A stretch of DNA of 64,000 nucleotides. Source: Basidiobolus meristosporus CBS 931.73 (taxonomy: Eukaryota; Basidiobolomycota; Basidiobolomycetes; Basidiobolales; Basidiobolaceae). The stretch spans positions 1-64,000 of the forward strand of contig MCFE01000230.1 of assembly GCA_002104905.1 (NCBI GenBank). Reading direction: 5' to 3'. Positions 35,055 through 46,950 of this stretch are shown here, in pieces. Within the stretch, counting starts at the first letter, position 1. Each line of letters opens with the position of its first letter. The position numbers and the translations under genes are program-made. The notes beneath the pieces were generated by a model. The model was not told where the DNA came from. It was given only the letters and a program-made list of their open reading frames with translations, and did no database searches.

Positions 35055-36464
35055 GAAGTGTTTACTCACCTTTATTGATCATATTTTAAGATACATGGAG
35101 AGAACAGATGAATTTCTGTCTAAGATCACAGAGCTTAAAGTCATGGTAGAGAGAGAAATTGGTGGAAAAATCAGGAAAATTGGCTCTTAGAATGGAGGAG
35201 AATATACCCCATAGCTCTTCATTCACTTCTGCAAGACTCTTTGGATGAACAAGACACTACTGTACTATGAGCTCTTCAGCAATATGGAGTAGCAGAAAGT
35301 GCAGACTGATCAATAACTGACATGGCAAGATCTATGCTCCATAATCAAAGCCTATCCTATGATTTTTAGGCAGAATCAGCTGCCACAGCTGTATATCTTA
35401 GAAATAGGAGTTAATACAGAATATCTTGTAATTAACTCTATTTGAAGCATGGCATCAGTACAGACCAAATGCAGAGCATCTAAGAATATTTGGATGTACA
35501 GCAAAAGCCAAGCAGCTGCTTGGAAATCAGTCAAAATTCTAGGGGGGGACTCTACTACCATGATTTAGCCTAAATCAGCTCCTAGTAATATCCTGGATGT
35601 GATCATTCCAGTATTACAAGCCAGAAGATCTACTTAGACCAGAAACAGCCACAAGACTATATTGACGGAGGTGCTTACTTGGCTTATGCCAATTCAGTCA
35701 ATATTGCTGAGCCTTGGACTGTAAAAGAGGCCTTAAATAGCCCTCATGCAGAGTTTTGGTGATCTGCAATCATTGAAAAGTATCAGGCCCTGATGGAATT
35801 TCAAAATTGGGACTTGGTCAAATTATCATTCAGTCAAAAATCAATTGGATGCAGATGGGTTTTCATAATAAAATAAAGGCTGAGGGTACAGTTGAAAGTT
35901 ACAAAGTAAGACTTTTGATCAAAGGCTACTCTCAAATAAAAAGGCTTTATTATACTGAGACTTTTGCACTGGTAGCTAAGCATAATTCCATCAGGTTAAT
36001 ATTGGCTAATGTAGTCAAATATAAGTTGTTCATACATCAAATGAATGTAAAAGCTGTATTTTGCATTGGGGCAACTTAATGAGGATGTGTATATAGACCA
36101 GCCTGTTGGGCTTGCTTGCCTAGTTAATCTCCATTAGACCTGCAAGATTAAAAAATCTCTATATGGTCTCAAACAATATCCAAGAGCCAGGTTTTGCAAG
36201 ACAGATTTGTATTTGGAATCTTTGATTCTACAAAGGAATACTACTGACTATGACATATACTATTGGTCAGATAGAGCAAATCCAGCTCTACCAGCTATAC
36301 GTGGATGATTGTATTACAGCTGTCAACAACCTAGAACCACTAGAAGAAACAAATCTAGCCTATATAAGGAGTTCAAGAGTTCTGATCTTGGAGAACTCAG
36401 TTACTACTTAGGGATAAAGTTCTCCATTGATAGCAGTACCCAGACTCTCACTTGGAGTCAATAC
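35055..36464 (+). pseudogene. Copia A-like fragment: integrase to RT
   Basis: This old copia fragment on the plus strand starts inside integrase (homologous to 38321 onward), passes the integrase core with the second Asp lost, then RT ([10 protein letters not shown]-like text changed to MNVKAVFCIG; active site reads YVDDCITAVNN) and stops at ELSYYLGIKFSIDSSTQTL. Many stops. It is the host of the complete copia inserted at 36465; its next few codons resume at 41149. Confidence 0.78.
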
Positions 36465-36813
36465 TGTTGTGAAAATTCTTATTTCCACCTAAATATTCAC
36501 CTAACTTAGTCACTTAGATCATCACCTTCAAATCCTAGGGAATACTGACTAAATTCCTTGTCGGGATTTACTTAGAATATTTTCACCAAAATGCCAGGTA
36601 CCCAGAATATGAAAATTCTCAAAGTTGTCCAAACAGCCCCAAACTTTGCACACATGTTCTTGGGACCTTTCTTAACCTATTCTACGTGTTTGTAATGCCA
36701 AGACCAAGTAAAAGTATAAATACTACTTTTACATTCAATAAATCATTAAGTGAAAACCACATAATCTACTTGTTCTCCCAATCACTTCCAATATCTCTAA
36801 GACTCTTACAACA
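36465..36813 (+). repeat. 5' LTR of the complete copia A
   Basis: It runs from TGTTGTGAAAATTC to ACTCTTACAACA. It contains a TATA-type box (AAGTATAAATAC near 36711-36722) and AATAAA near 36737, the usual promoter and polyadenylation signals of an LTR. Confidence 0.93.
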
Positions 36814-36826
36814 GGTTATGAGCCCC
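36814..36826 (+). other. Primer-binding site, half-tRNA iMet type
   Basis: GGTTATGAGCCCC directly follows the LTR. It is complementary to the anticodon arm of initiator tRNA-Met (GGGCTCATAACC, with CAT in the loop), not to the tRNA 3' end. This is the internal, half-tRNA priming known from Drosophila copia and yeast Ty5. The same site is present in the D family (16219-16231) and in the copies at 53194-53206 and 53617-53629. Confidence 0.8.
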
Positions 36827-39800
36827 AAGCTGTCACTCTCTGCAATGTCTACTACTGCTATTACTGGAATTTTTCCCTCTGCTGAAAAGTTGGATGGATC
36901 TAACTACCAAGTGTGGAAGGTGAAGATGAAGATGCTGCTACAAGAAAGAGGCCTCTGGGATATTGTCATGGGAGAAGAATGCCCTCCTAAAAACGTGGGA
37001 GAGGAAGCCTTGAAGTACCAGAAGAAAGAACAAAGTGCCTTTAACTGCATTTGCCTTAATGTCAAGGACAAATTGCTAATTCAATGCTCAAGAGCAAAAA
37101 CGGCAAAGAATGCCTGGAAGGCATTAGAAGACACCTACCAGTCATGTTCAGCTGCCAAGAAAATGTATCTGAGAAGAAAATTCTTTACTACAAAGATGTT
37201 GCCAGGCGAAGAAATGAAAAATCTAATTAACAGAATTACCCTGCTGGTAGATGATATGGAATCTGTGGGTGTACCAACTACTGATGAGGATGTGATAGTT
37301 ACCATCCTGAATAGCCTGACAGACAAGTTTCAGGGCCTTGTATCAGCCCTAGAGTCCAGAACTGAAGATTTGACCTTAAATTACGTATATGGAGGGCTCC
37401 TGGATGAGGAATTAAGAAAATCAAGCGCCAATAAGAAGGAAGAAGAAAATGCTTTAATAAGCAATGATAACCAACAAAGGAGGTACCCAAGACCTTACAA
37501 AGGCAACAGCAACCTATTTTGCAACTACTGCAAAAGGAAAGGACACACATCAGACCGGTGTTTCAAAAAGAGAGATTATCAGCAAAAGAAGCCTGAATAT
37601 GGAAATGCTGCAACAACTGAAGATAGACTATTCATATCTGCACTAAATATGACCACAAACAAGGATTCTCAGATGTGGTATATTGACTCTGGAGCTTCTC
37701 AACACTTTACACACCAAAAAGAACTTTTTACCCAATATCAAGAAATTCCAATTAAGAAGGTTTTCATGGGTGATGATAGAATGCTTGATGCAGTGGGAGA
37801 AGGAACTATCCAAGTAAACCTTAGAAGCAGTGAAGGAAGCCATACACTGACCTTTAAAGAAGTACTCTATGTACCAGAAATAGCCAAGAACCTACTCTCT
37901 GTAAGCAAGGCCACAGCAGAAGGACTCAGTTTCAGTTTTGACAATTCTGGATGCAGGATCACTGATCAAAATGGTGCTCATATTGCTTTGGGCATCAGAG
38001 ATCAGAATCTATACAAGTTGACTTATATTCCATTATATCTGGAAGCCAATATATGTAACTTAAATGAAGAAACACCAATGCTTGGGCACAGGAGTTTGGG
38101 CACATCAATTTTGATTATTTGCGCACAATGATCAAAGATCAGCTAATTTCTGGAGTAAAAATTGATCCCCCAGCTAATTTGGAGCACTGTGAAGCCTGCA
38201 TATATGGGAAACAAGCCAGACAACCGTTCAAGAGCTCTGGATTAATCAAAACTAAGAAAAAATTAGATCTAATTCACTCAGATCTGTGTGGACTTATGCA
38301 AAATTTATCCTTAGGTGGGATGAAGTATTTAATCACTTTTATTGATGATTATACAAGATACACATGGGTCTACTTCATGGAGAGAAAGGAAGAAGCTCTG
38401 TCTCAGTTCAGGGAGTTTAAAGCCATGGTGGAGAGAGAAACTGGTGAAAAAATCAAGAAAATACGCTCTGACAATGATGGAGAATATACCTCAAAACTCT
38501 TCATCCACTTCTGCAAAATTCATGGGATAAAGCAAGAGACTACTGTACCATACTCCCCACAGCAAAATGGAGTAGCAGAACAAGCTAACAGATCAATAAT
38601 TGATATGGCAAGATCTATGATCCATGATCAAAAATTATCCTATGATTTTTGGGCGGAATCAGTTGCCACTGCTGTATATCTTAAAAATAGGAGTTATAAC
38701 AGAATACTTCATGATTCTACTCCATTTGAAGCATGGTATGGATACAGACCAAGTGCAGAACATCTAAGAATATTTGGGTGTGCAGCATATGCCAAATAAC
38801 TGGCCAGAAATCAGTCAAAATTTGAGCCAAAAAGTGTAAAATGCATATTTTTGGGCTACTGCAATGAGAGTAAGGCATACAGACTCTACAATACCAAAGC
38901 AAAGATGCTTATCAAGTCCAGGGATGTGTTGTTTGATGAAAATTCAAGATTTTCACAAAAAATGACATCAGATGATGACAAAAATTTGATATCAAGTCCA
39001 CCAATTGTCAGGATTGAATCAGAGCAAAACAATGAAAATTTTTTCACTCCAGAGGACTCTACAACCGTGGTTCAGCCAGAATCAATGCCCAGGAATATCC
39101 CAGAAGTAATCATTCCAGTATCAAATGCCCAGAGATCAAATTGGACAAGAAATAGCCCAAATTACTATATCAATGAGGGTACAAACTTAGCCTATGCCTA
39201 CTAAGTCCATATTGATGAGCCCCAGACTGTAAAAGAGGCCCTAAATAGCCCTCTGACAAAGTCTTGGAGATCTGCAATGACTGAGGAATATCAGGCCCTG
39301 ATGGAAAATCAAACTTGGGACTTAGTCAAATTACCAATCAACCAAAAATCAATTGGATGCAGATGGGTCTTCAAGACAAAATACAAGGCTGATGGTACAA
39401 TTGAAAGATACAAGGCAAGACTTGTAGCCAAAGGATACTCTCAAACAAAAGGACTTGACTATAGTGAGACCTTTGCCCCGGTAGCCAAGTTTAATTCCAT
39501 CAGATTAATATTGGCTATTGCAGCCAAATATAAGTTTTTTATTCATCAAATGGATGTAAAAACTGCATTTTTGAATGGAGAACTTGATGAGGACATGTAT
39601 ATAGACCAGCCTGATGGGTTTGTTGACCAAGATAACCCCCATTTTGTCTGCAAGCTTAAAAAGTCACTATATGGTCTCAAACAATCACCAAGAGCCTGAA
39701 ATTGCAAGATAGATTCTTATTTGGAATCTTTGAGTTTCAAAAGAAGTAGTGCTGACTATAGTATATACTATAAGCCAGATAGAGCAAATTCAGTTCTATT

Positions 39801-40789
39801 AGCTCCATATGTGGATGATCTTATTATAGCCGCCAATAACCTAGAAACATTGGAAGAGACTAAATCCAACCTATCTAAGGAGTTCAAGATGTCTGATCTA
39901 GGAGAACTTAGTTACTACTTAGGGATTAAGTTCTCCATAGACAGAAGTACCCAAACCATCACCCTAAGCCAATCCAAGTATATTCAAGATATATTAAAGA
40001 AGTACAAAATGGAAGACTGTAAACCGGCAGCTACCCCAATGGAGACAAACCTTAACTTGGTCAAAACTCAACCAAATCAAGAGAGCTTGGTGCCATCTGA
40101 AAGCCCTGACTTTCCTTATCAATCTATGGTTGGCAGTCTGATGTATATCATGCTTGGAACACGTCCAGATATCTCATATTCAGTGGGAGTTGTCAGCCAA
40201 CATAATCAGAACTATGGATCTGATCATATTGCAGCAGTTAAGCGGATTTTTAGATACCTAAAAGGAACTGCTGATATCTGCTTAAGATACACTTATAAGG
40301 ATTCAGAGCAGGACCTTGTGGGATAGTCTGATGCTGATTGGGGACGAAATTTGGAAGACAGAAGAACCACCACAGGATATACCTTTCTTTACTGTAAAGG
40401 AGCAATATCATGGAATTCAAGAAAGCAACCAACCGTAGCACTTTCTACTACAGAGGCAGAGTATATGGCAGCCTGTGAAGCTACAAAAGAAGCAATGTGG
40501 TTAAGAAAACTCTTAACAGATTTAGGCCTATGTCAATAAACGCCTATTGCTTTATTTCAAGATACACAAGGATGTATACAATTAGGTAGAAGTCCAACTT
40601 TTCATGCTAGAACCAAGCACATAGATATTAGACATCATTTCATACGTGAAGCTATAGTGAATAATTTAGTTAGCTTAGTTTACTGTCCTACAGATGAAAT
40701 GATTGCAGACATATTTACCAAACCATTAGCTAGAGACAAGTTTGAATATCTTAGGTCAAAGTTAGGACTAGTCAGTATGAACATTTATC
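36818..40789 (+). pseudogene. Copia A gag-pol polyprotein, six lesions
   Basis: The first ATG after the LTR TATA box is at 36818, inside the primer-binding site. Gag follows (AEKLDGSNYQVWKVKMKML), then a zinc knuckle (CNYCKRKGHTSDRC, CX2CX4HX4C) and protease (WYIDSGASQHF near 37677). Integrase is at about 38119-38799 (HSDLCG, RSDNDGEY, QQNGVAEQANR; the three acidic residues are kept). RT is at 39277-40020 ([20 protein letters not shown]). RNase H is at 40330-40700 (ALSTTEAEYMA). Lesions are a one-base loss near 38095 plus W to G in WHRRFGH, and stops at 38797, 39202, 39697, 40324 and 40537. The enzymes are otherwise well preserved, so the copy died recently. Confidence 0.92.
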
Positions 40790-40799
40790 TGAGTGGGAG

Positions 40800-41148
40800 T
40801 GTTGTGAAAATTTGTATTTCCACCTAAATATTCACCTAACTTAGTCACTTAGATCATTACCTTCAAATCCTAGAGAATACTGATTAAATTCCTTGTTGGG
40901 ATCTACTTAGAATATTTTCACCAAAATGCCAGGTACCCAGAATATAAAAATTCTCAAAGTTGTCCAAACAGCCCCAAACTTTGCACACATGTTCTTGGGA
41001 CCTTCCTTAACCTATTCTACGTGTTTGTAATGCCAAGACCAGGTAAAAGTATAAATACTACTTTTACATTCAATAAATCATTAAGTGAAAACCACATAAT
41101 CTACTTGGTCTCCCAATCACTTCCAATATCTCCAAGACTCTTACAACA
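40800..41148 (+). repeat. 3' LTR of the complete copia A
   Basis: It runs from TGTTGTGAAAATTTG to ACTCTTACAACA, 349 bp, and is preceded by the purine tract. It is followed by the AATAC duplication. Confidence 0.93.
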
Positions 41149-41178
41149 AATACAAGTATACTTGGGATATACTACAGC

Positions 41179-43478
41179 TGGAGAGTTTTCCTGATAAAAA
41201 TTGGTTGCTTGTTGCACCCAACCCAACTTTGCACTACTTAACTGATTACCCAAGCATTGGGGCTGCTTAGCTTCTTAACGCCATAGGCATAGGTGTCTCC
41301 ATGTGCACATTTGTCCTCAGTATTTTCCAGCTCTTTCCGGCTGTCCTCTATGTGCAAACTCATTACATGCATGATGGACTTGAAGGTAATATTCTTGATG
41401 AGATTGGGATATGGTAGTGCCTGCAACTTGACTTGTCTTCCTATCTCCCCACACATCCACTCCATGGTAAACTCCCAAAAGGTGAAGCAAGGCCCAAAAT
41501 TCTCCACACACCGTGCAAGATGGAGTAGAGAATGGATACAGTAGTAGCAGAGATCTGAGCATTAAGCTCTGTGTTTGTAGTATAGCCACTCAAATCCTTT
41601 CACAAACTCCTTACACAACAGCTGTTGATGTGTCAAGTTGACATTGGTGATCCGCTTTGGGATAAATATTCCTACAATGTCCACATATGACTCCCAATGC
41701 TTTCAATGTACACTTGGTAGGAATGGCTTCAGAATGCCACCTGAATAAATACATATCCAGCTCATGCAGTCTTTGCATTTTTATTGTTGCATATGCATAC
41801 AAATATTAATAAGAGCCTGTGAGAAGTACTTGCAGTAGTGGATACTCTGTAATATCTGGCCAATTCTTTCAAATTTCTCTAGTATCTCAAGGGGCTCATT
41901 TGGTCTGAAATGCCTCATGTACAACTTGGTCATCAGTGTAGGGATATTGTTGAAAAGTAAATGCATTGCTCCCAGTGGAAAGCTTTTGCTCCAACAGATA
42001 TCCTCTATCTTAAGTATCTCTGGATTCCAATTGATTTCATATTCTGGCTGATGGCTTATAGCTTGCCAACTTTGCTGCAATTGCATGCTGACTTCTGTAT
42101 GTTCTCTCTGTGGAAAGGTGATGTTTTTAGTGCTGGTGTTTGGGTAATAATAATGTGTGTAGGTTAGGGAGTAAATTCCCTGGATTTCACACATTTGATA
42201 GAAATACCATCCATTGTGCCTGGAAATTCCTGCTATCTTGCTGATGGCTGGGGTATCTCCAATGCAAGATAATAACATGTGCTTTTACATGACAGCCATG
42301 TACTGCTATCCCACTGGAAAGCATGCAAAACTCATCCAGCAATGGATACAGGTAGCTATCCAGGTTGGATAGTGATTTAGGCCCAGATACCAGTGAGACT
42401 ACCATTAGATTATTGCTCTGATACTGTAAGATGGGTGGCAGATTCAGACTGATGAGAATCAGTGGCCAGCCAGATTTGCTGGTAGAGTACTTGTTTAATG
42501 AGAATCCATCACGTGCTAAAGCAAAGGCTTAGTCATACATACCTTCAGAGTAGCCCTTGTTTCGTAGCTGTTTGTAATGATTGCCATCAAATATAGCAGA
42601 TATGTTTGGGCTTAATTGATACTGAGTGCAGTACTGTATAGCTTTCCTATATTTATTGGACTGCATCAGCTTCCTCAGACAGAGTATGACCAGAATATAT
42701 CTGGAGTGTGAACAATGTTTCCCCTCAATGGTGGTGGATTCCTGACAATTTGGACACATTGTAATGGTAGCATTTTTGGATGTGAATGCCATGCAACTGT
42801 TAACACATGCTGGAATCAGGACAGTGTCTGGATCATATGTTGCCAGCCACATGATGGTTGTCCACTTGTACCATGTACATGGTAAGTTGCATCCAGGTTT
42901 GATTTTGGCAAGAAGTAGTAATAAATCCTCAAAGCCCCTATTACTGGTATTTGTGGAAATGAACCACTTCTCTAGCCACAATATTACATCATATACCAGT
43001 GGATGGATTATGGGGCCTACTTGGATCCATAAAGTATCCTTGGCATTTGTTTCAATGGGCATTGTCTCATTGCATATTGGGGCTTTACCAGGCTCATACA
43101 TGGTACTGTTGTTAGGGGAGATAGGCTCAAAGTCCATCAGTGAACCTTCTTTGTCAGAGCTATCACTCTTCATGCCATATTCACAAGGCTGAGGTGAGCC
43201 TAAATGCGTCACAAACTCTCCTGACTCAGTTTGCGCAAGGTGACAAAGACAGCCAGGTGCCAATATAGAAGCATCTACTGGCTGGCAAGATAATGTTGGT
43301 ACAGTAGTGACCAATGAATGGTCAAATATGACTTGGGTGGCAAAATGCTGTTTGTGATTCTTGTAATACTTCTTATGCTGTCTGTGTGCTTCATGGCTGA
43401 GAGGCTTGCCACTATAGCCACATGGTCTTTTTTCCCTTCTCTTACAGGGTTAAGTCAAAGTAGTCTTGTGCTTGAGGC
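41179..43478 (-). pseudogene. CACTA Tnp2 transposase, longest copy
   Basis: This is the fullest Tnp2 in the window, read 43478 to about 41200. The N-terminal cluster is KPLSHEAHRQH (the ATG present in copy 7657 is mutated). Then 43314-42529 is open for 261 codons, with SCMAF, CPNCQESTTIEGKHCSHS and AIFDGNHYKQLRNKGY. Next comes QYQSNNLMVVSLVSGPK (about 42405). Then 42278-41781 reads GDTPAISKIAGISRHNGW, EIQGIYSLTYTHYYYPN, SFPLGAMHLLFNNIP, and near 41500 FGPCFTFWEF. These are the ordered blocks of Tnp2 proteins of CACTA/EnSpm elements. Stops and shifts separate the blocks. It is head-to-head with ORF B at 43696. Confidence 0.8.
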
Positions 43479-43695
43479 AAACAGATTGACCTTCAACAAC
43501 ATGACACTATTATATCACTTTTTGGTCAATACTCATGTGAACTTAAGACAGTCTTATATTTGAGACATTGCACCTACATGAATATAAGATTCAATGATGA
43601 CCTGGCAAAGTAAGCATTATAAATAAAGCTGTGGCACCACATACACACGTATATGTAACACTATATCCCCTTTAGTTTGACTCAGTTCCATAGAT
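43479..43695. promoter_or_regulatory. Divergent promoter region, CACTA copy B
   Basis: This is the gap between the Tnp2 and ORF B starts. TTATAAATAAAG at 43616-43627 lies about 70 bp before the ORF B ATG and is conserved on the opposite strand of the other copy (near 7503-7514), along with the spacer up to the ATG. Confidence 0.55.
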
Positions 43696-44624
43696 ATGCC
43701 GCCAAAAAATAAATCAAGGTTGTCTGGTTCTCAACCAAACCTCACCACTGATGGCAACAGAAGAACAGTTAGACAACAGCTTGCTTTGACATTTAGTGCA
43801 ACAAGTGGGGCTACATCCAAAAAAGGCCCTGTGGACAGTGTGCCTGTTGAAGCTAATAATATGGACTCCTCAGGCTCTGAGTCAAGTAGGCAATTGAGAA
43901 CCTCTGCAGAGCCACAAGCTGACCATTATGCCAAGGCAGATGAGAATGTAGCAAAAGCAGTACCCTCAGTTGAAGACCAGCAAGTGGCCATGATAACATC
44001 ACCATTACCCATATTGGCAAGTATGTTATCAGCTCATACCAAAGCATAAATGAAGCAATTATGTGCAGTGGCTAATAGCATAGAGGTAATGGCCCAGAGA
44101 AGTCAGGAAATAGTCCAGAAACAGGATGAGTGAATAATACTTGTAGAGCAATTAATATCCCAGGTTGCAAAAGCAGTATCTTTGCTGCAAAGAAGGAACT
44201 CAATTAGGTCAAAGTTGCAGCCAAGAATTGAGCCATTTCTCAATGTAATAGCAGAAGAACACCATACAGTCTCTGAAGCACAACAACAGTGTCCAAAGAT
44301 AAAGCTCACAGAAAAACCAATCACAGTGTGGGAGGGAGACATTGCAGTGTTGATACCAAAGCCTAAAAATCAAAAGACATTGAAGATCCATGAAGCTGTT
44401 GAGTGCAATAATGAAGAGTGGGCTAATATACAAGAGGCTGTCAGAAGTCCAGCATACCATCACCTTAAGGCCAGCATACCATGGGACCTTCAAGAACTCA
44501 AGGCCAAGCAAAATGCACTTGACTAGTTACATGAGCATTATTCTGGATTCAAACAGGCTAACAGAATTTGGGCCAGCATTGCAGGCCAAAACAGATGCAT
44601 CAGAGCAGAACTTCAAAAACAATC
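43696..44624 (+). pseudogene. CACTA partner gene ORF B, N-terminal two thirds
   Basis: The start at 43696 reads MPPKNKSRLSGSQPN, then RRTVRQQLALTFSATSG, AVPSVEDQQVAMITSP and LASMLSAHTKA, with a stop at about 44047. It resumes in phase-changed stretches to 44182-44526 (QPRIEPFLNVIAEEHH, KPITVWEGD, KPKNQKTLKI, EAVECNNEEWANIQEAVRS). The 43970-44020 part gives the undisturbed sequence at the point where copy A is split by the 1.1-kb LTR. It is cut at 44624 by a copia fragment. No known domain; it has a basic N-terminus and an acidic middle. Confidence 0.68.
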
Positions 44625-45647
44625 TATGGTTGCCAGTCTGATGTTTATCATGCTTGTAGCATGTCTAGATCTCTGATATTTAGTGGGAGTTGTCAGCCAG
44701 CATAATCAGAACTATGGATCTGATCATATTGCAGCAGTTAAGCAGATTTTTAGATATCCAAAAGAAACTGCAGATATCTACTTAAGATACACTTACAAGG
44801 ATTCAGGACAGGTTCTTGTGGGATACTCTGATGCTGATTGGGGACAAAATTCTGGAGACAGAAGATCCACCACAGGATACACCTTTTGTTACTGTCAAGG
44901 AGCTTTTTCATGGAATTCAAGAAAGCAACCAACTGAAGCACTTTCCACCACAGAGGCAGAGTATATAGCAGCTTATGAAGCTACAAAAGAAGCAATGTGG
45001 TCAAGAAAGCTTTTTGCAGATTTAGGCTTATGTCAAAAAATGCCTATCACTTTATTACAAGATACTCAAGGATGTATACAATCAGGTAGAAATACAACTT
45101 TTCATGCTAGAACTAAGCATAAGAATATTTGACATCATTTCATATGTGAAGCTATAGAGAATAACTTAGTTAGCTTAGCATACTGTCCTTGAGATGAAAT
45201 GATTGCAGACATATTTACCCAACCATTAGATAGAGACAAGCTTAAATATCTTAGGTCAAAACTAGGACTAGTCAGTATGAACATTTAGCTGAGTGGGAGT
45301 GTTGTAAAAATTTGTAATTCCGCCTAAATACTCACCTAACTTAGTCACATAGACAGTGCCTTCAAATTCTTGGGAATACTGACCAAATTCCTTGCTTCAA
45401 TTTACTTGGAATATTTTCACCAAAACACAAGGTACCCAGAACATGAAAATTCTCAAAGTTGTCCAAACATCCCCAAACTTTGCACACATGCTCTTAGGAC
45501 ATTCCTTAGTCTATTCTTCATGTTTGTTATGTCAAGACCATGTAATGGGATAAATACTACCTTTACATTTAATAAATCATTCAGTGAAAACCACATTATC
45601 TACTTGTTCTCCCAATCACTTCCAATATCTCCAAGACTCTTACAACA
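44625..45647 (+). pseudogene. 5'-truncated copia A with 3' LTR
   Basis: It starts inside RT (SMVASLMFIMLVA, matching the SMVGSLMYIMLGT segment), passes RNase H (SWNSRKQPTEALSTTEAEYIA at 44910-44970) and ends in a 348-bp LTR, 45300-45647. No TSD is seen at the left junction, so it is a recombination or deletion product rather than a clean insertion. Stops at 45130 and elsewhere. Confidence 0.8.
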
Positions 45648-45651
45648 CAAT

Positions 45652-46095
45652 CAACATACATAAGTATATTCCATAATAAAAGTGCAAGGACTGGACAAAC
45701 TGGATATGTATTTATTCAAGTGGTTTTCTGAAGCCCACTCTATCAACAGTACAATCAAAGCATTGGGAGTCATAGGTGAACATTGAAGGAATGTCTATCC
45801 AGAAGCAGATTACCAATGCCAACTTGATGCTTCTACAGCATTTGTGCAAGGAGTTTGTTACGCAATTTGAGCAGCTATACTGCAAACATAAAGCTGAATG
45901 TGTAGATCTCTGCTTCTACTGTGTTTGTTCTCTACTCCATCTTGCTTAGTGTGTCAAGAATTTTGGACCTTGCTTCATCTTTTGGGAGTTTCCTATGGAG
46001 CTAAGTAGCCCCCATGTGTGGGTAATTACTTAAGTAATGCATATAAATATTGGGTGCAACAGGCAACTAATCTTTATTAGGAAAACTCTACCAAA
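45652..46095 (+). pseudogene. CACTA Tnp2 C-terminal part, forward copy
   Basis: It is the forward-strand counterpart of 41240-41810: KLDMYLFKWFSEA-like start, TIKALGVIG, then the FGPCFIFWEF region near 45960. Stops are present. It is followed directly by ORF C, showing that ORF C lies just downstream of Tnp2. Confidence 0.65.
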
Positions 46096-46097
46096 GT

Positions 46098-46490
46098 ATG
46101 CCAGATTTCTCTTGGTCACCAGCCAATTTCTACACCACCCAATACAAAATTCACACAAACAAGAGCCAGAGTGCACCTGTAAGGGGGACTAGTATCCAGC
46201 AGGGAGAAGGAATATTTTGGCTCAACACCAAAAAGATCTTGGCAGATTTTCAAGAGGTATTTATGGCAGTAGTGGTGACAACCAAGTTTATCATTGCAAG
46301 ATGTATATGTTACAAACAAAACAAGTTATATGGCAACTTTGCAAGTAGCACAATAAAAAGCTGTAAAGTTAAGGTGATAGAAGTATGGCAATTGTGTCAG
46401 GTGTATGCATTTGTAGAAGTTAGAAAGCTGGAGACCATAGTATTTTTTGATTCAATGTCTATGTGGAGTACCCAAGGCAGCAGTGGGTAG
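46098..46490 (+). CDS. ORF C, 130-codon frame downstream of Tnp2, copy 2
   Basis: The frame is open over 130 codons, the same length as 23377-23769. Shared blocks are SWSPANFYTTQ, IHTNKSQSAP, GEGIFWLNTKKILADFQ, ARCICYKQNK and CKVKVIEVWQL. There is no signal peptide or membrane segment. The Cys pair in ARCICY and the basic content are the only features of note. It may be the C-terminal piece of the transposase or a small accessory gene; I cannot assign a family. Confidence 0.52.
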   Translation: MPDFSWSPANFYTTQYKIHTNKSQSAPVRGTSIQQGEGIFWLNTKKILADFQEVFMAVVVTTKFIIARCICYKQNKLYGNFASSTIKSCKVKVIEVWQLCQVYAFVEVRKLETIVFFDSMSMWSTQGSSG

Positions 46491-46950
46491 CAAATAAATA
46501 GGGGTGATTTTACAGTGGAATATAAGAGTTGCGCAAAGGGAGGTACAAGAAGGAATTACCATTTGGTAAATTGGTACAGTAGCAATAAATAGAGCTAGCT
46601 GTAGGCTACCATACCACCATAATAATGCCATCATAGGCTTGCAATGAGGCTGTTAAAATGCTGTCAAGTTTTTTGGCACATAAACAATTGGATGTTCTGC
46701 CCAGTTAGATCCACTCAAATAGTTGTAGAGCGCATTAAGACTGCAATAATGCCATGCCACCCTTGGCAAGACACCGTTATGTTTTTTAGCTTTATTTGGC
46801 AGTAAAATTAGCCAAACACTGTTGTGATCCCGTCATAAAATTGTATAGATGGTCATTAATTCCAAACTGCTGGTATTTTGACCATCTCCTGACAGGGTCA
46901 TGACAGCTGATATGGATTGGATCCACCTTTGGGACCAAATTATTTTCTTT
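46491..46950 (+). other. Segment downstream of ORF C
   Basis: No gene. It aligns in reverse with about 22850-23370, so it is part of the CACTA-type unit. Confidence 0.5.

Larger units (their letters stand above)
36465..41148 (+). mobile_element. Complete Ty1/copia element, family A
   Basis: This is a 4684-bp element with 349-bp LTRs at 36465-36813 and 40800-41148. It is flanked by AATAC at 36460-36464 and 41149-41153. The two LTRs differ at 12 positions by my count, ten of them transitions. The primer-binding site starts at 36814 and the purine tract GAGTGGGAG ends at 40799. It lies inside an older copia fragment, as the codons on both sides of the TSD join up. Confidence 0.95.

Noticed and set aside
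36818-40789. Recoding or readthrough of the in-frame stops in the copia pol
   Set aside because: There are five stops of different types at unrelated places plus a frameshift, and sister copies have sense codons there; decay is simpler.
41238-42405. Plus-strand open frames across the Tnp2 region
   Set aside because: The conserved Tnp2 blocks are on the minus strand; the plus-strand frames are shadows.
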